This document shows positions 58,029-58,823 of a stretch of 58,823 nt of DNA, piece by piece. This stretch comes from Piscibacillus sp052246295 (GTDB lineage Bacteria > Bacillota > Bacilli > Bacillales > Alkalibacillaceae): assembly GCA_052246295.1 (NCBI GenBank), contig JBQQCO010000021.1; one strand, written 5' to 3'. Position 1 is the stretch's first letter; the number at the start of each line of letters is the position of its first letter. Below the pieces are notes generated by a model. That model was not told where the DNA came from. It did no database searches and saw nothing but the letters and a program-made list of their open reading frames with translations. Made by a program: the position numbers and the translations under genes.

Positions 58029-58682
58029 GTGTGGCAGAGAGATATGACAGGTTATGATAGACATGATGAACGAGTAATGACGGTTATGGGTGAAGGTACT
58101 GTTACAACTGAGCCAAACATGGCACAAGTGGTTCTTGGTGTAGTGACTAGAGATGAAAGTCTTCAAGTCGCTCAGCGTCAAAATGCTGATTTAATCAATC
58201 AGGTGATTCGCAGTTTGATGAACGAAGGGGTGGCAAGACAGGATATACAAACAGTCGACTATTCCATTCAACCTCAGTATGATTATGTTGATGGTGTCCA
58301 ACAATTTCGTGGATACCAGGTGTCACATATATTAAGTGTGACGATTGATGAAATTGCGAATGTCGGCCAAGTGATTGATGCTGCAGTTGAAGCGGGCGTA
58401 AATCAAGTGATGGATATACAATTTTCCGTTAGTCATCCAGAAGTGTTTTACCAATTGAGTATTACGCGGGCTTTAGAAGATGCGGTGGCTAAAGCAGAGA
58501 CATTAGCAGAGGCTATGAATACAGAAATTGACCTGGTGCCAGTAAAAATAATTGAACGATCAAGCGACCAACCGACAACTTATCAAACATACACTTTAAC
58601 AGAAACGGCTGGAACACAAATCGAACCTGGACAGTTAGATATTACTGCTCGAGTAGAGGCAAAATTTCATTACTTAGGATAA
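58029..58682 (+). CDS. SIMPL domain protein (DUF541)
   Basis: 217 aa. VMTVMGEGTVTTEPNMAQVV, VTRDESLQVAQRQNADLINQ, VRQDIQTVDYSIQPQYDYVD and the VEAGVNQVMDIQFSVSHPEV block fit the SIMPL fold, an all-beta/alpha oligomeric protein family. In other bacteria these are exported or envelope proteins; here there is no signal peptide. Start GTG 58029 or ATG 58044. Function unknown. Confidence 0.83.
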   Translation: MWQRDMTGYDRHDERVMTVMGEGTVTTEPNMAQVVLGVVTRDESLQVAQRQNADLINQVIRSLMNEGVARQDIQTVDYSIQPQYDYVDGVQQFRGYQVSHILSVTIDEIANVGQVIDAAVEAGVNQVMDIQFSVSHPEVFYQLSITRALEDAVAKAETLAEAMNTEIDLVPVKIIERSSDQPTTYQTYTLTETAGTQIEPGQLDITARVEAKFHYLG

Positions 58683-58713
58683 AACTCACCAATGTTTAGA
58701 GTGACCCAATAAT

Positions 58714-58783
58714 ATGAGACAGGAAAAAACACCCCCTAAGTCGTATGTAATATTAATCGACAATTTAGGAGGTGTTTTTCTTT
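58714..58783. repeat. Long imperfect hairpin, probable left end of an insertion sequence
   Basis: AAAAAACACCCCCTAA (58726-58741) can pair with TTTAGGAGGTGTTTTT (58764-58779) apart from a bulge, around CGTATGTAATATTAATCGAC. It directly precedes the transposase start and its right arm contains the ribosome site. The true inverted end probably lies near 58714, but the other end is outside the window. Confidence 0.5.
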
Positions 58784-58823
58784 ATGGGTAAAAATAGATT
58801 TTATCCAGAAGAAGTCAAACGAG
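58784..58823 (+). CDS. Partial transposase (IS3 family orfA-like), cut by window edge
   Basis: The last 40 bases encode MGKNRFYPEEVKR from ATG 58784, with TTAGGAGGTG upstream. The YPEEVK start resembles the small N-terminal orfA of one IS3-family subgroup common in Bacillaceae (helix-turn-helix, DNA binding). Only 13 codons are visible, so the family call is tentative. Confidence 0.55.
   Translation, partial: MGKNRFYPEEVKR

Overview
The window looks like chromosomal DNA from a low-GC, probably salt-tolerant member of the Bacillaceae. The signs are strong AGGAGG-type ribosome sites, frequent TTG and GTG starts, a YjcZ-type sporulation micropeptide, Bacillus-like gene sets (yfiY/yfiZ/yfhA, yndG-yndH-yndJ, aadK, MhqR-type dioxygenase) and very acidic linkers in the exported lipoproteins. 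GC content was judged by eye and not computed. No rRNA, tRNA, prophage or CRISPR array was seen. The last 40 bases enter a probable insertion-sequence transposase.

Layout. 1-4310: iron-siderophore uptake, a binding lipoprotein divergent from two permeases and an FhuF-like Fe-S protein, with four Fur-box-like palindromes in the shared promoter and no ATPase gene nearby. 4330-12640: a NERD protein, an S41 protease, a TPR protein, a CvfC-like HEAT protein, small membrane proteins, a PAP2 phosphatase, a double-GNAT protein and a NUDIX hydrolase whose likely start codon is ATC or ATA. 12640-20300: VOC, coiled-coil and DUF2804 proteins, then a yndG-yndH-yndJ-aadK gene run. 20330-25375: an M20 amidohydrolase convergent with a TAXI-DUF1850-TRAP transporter operon. 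25500-34190: an EamA transporter behind a foldable leader, a decayed acetyltransferase, a deaminase, an MhqR-type dioxygenase and a DHA2 drug exporter. 34190-44960: a MITE-like element, YjiH, an esterase, a flavin reductase, EcsC, and many small membrane and GNAT proteins. 44960-58823: an SNase lipoprotein, an SF2 helicase split at a canonical -1 slippery site, an ECF sigma/anti-sigma pair, HAD, HD, DUF402 and HIT enzymes, lipoproteins and a SIMPL protein.

Most distinctive signal. Five intergenic stretches (4341-4495, 21751-21886, 29941-30051, 38916-39008, 56272-56323), plus one weaker candidate (13484-13557), carry short AT-rich core motifs repeated every 20-21 bp, about two DNA helical turns, with variable spacers. 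The core differs from array to array. Three arrays alternate in an A-B-A-B manner, giving a 40-42 bp higher-order period. On one strand several cores reduce to a common TTGnCG(A)TAAA-like form. They lie next to gene 3' ends, and one supplies a stop codon. I know of no named element that matches them.

Other themes. Gene decay is visible in several acetyltransferases: two GNAT pseudogenes with in-frame nonsense codons and one maltose-acetyltransferase-like gene with an internal deletion. A 3' remnant of a universal stress protein gene is also present. Two dispersed inverted-repeat elements (two copies of one family, one copy of another) share sub-modules.
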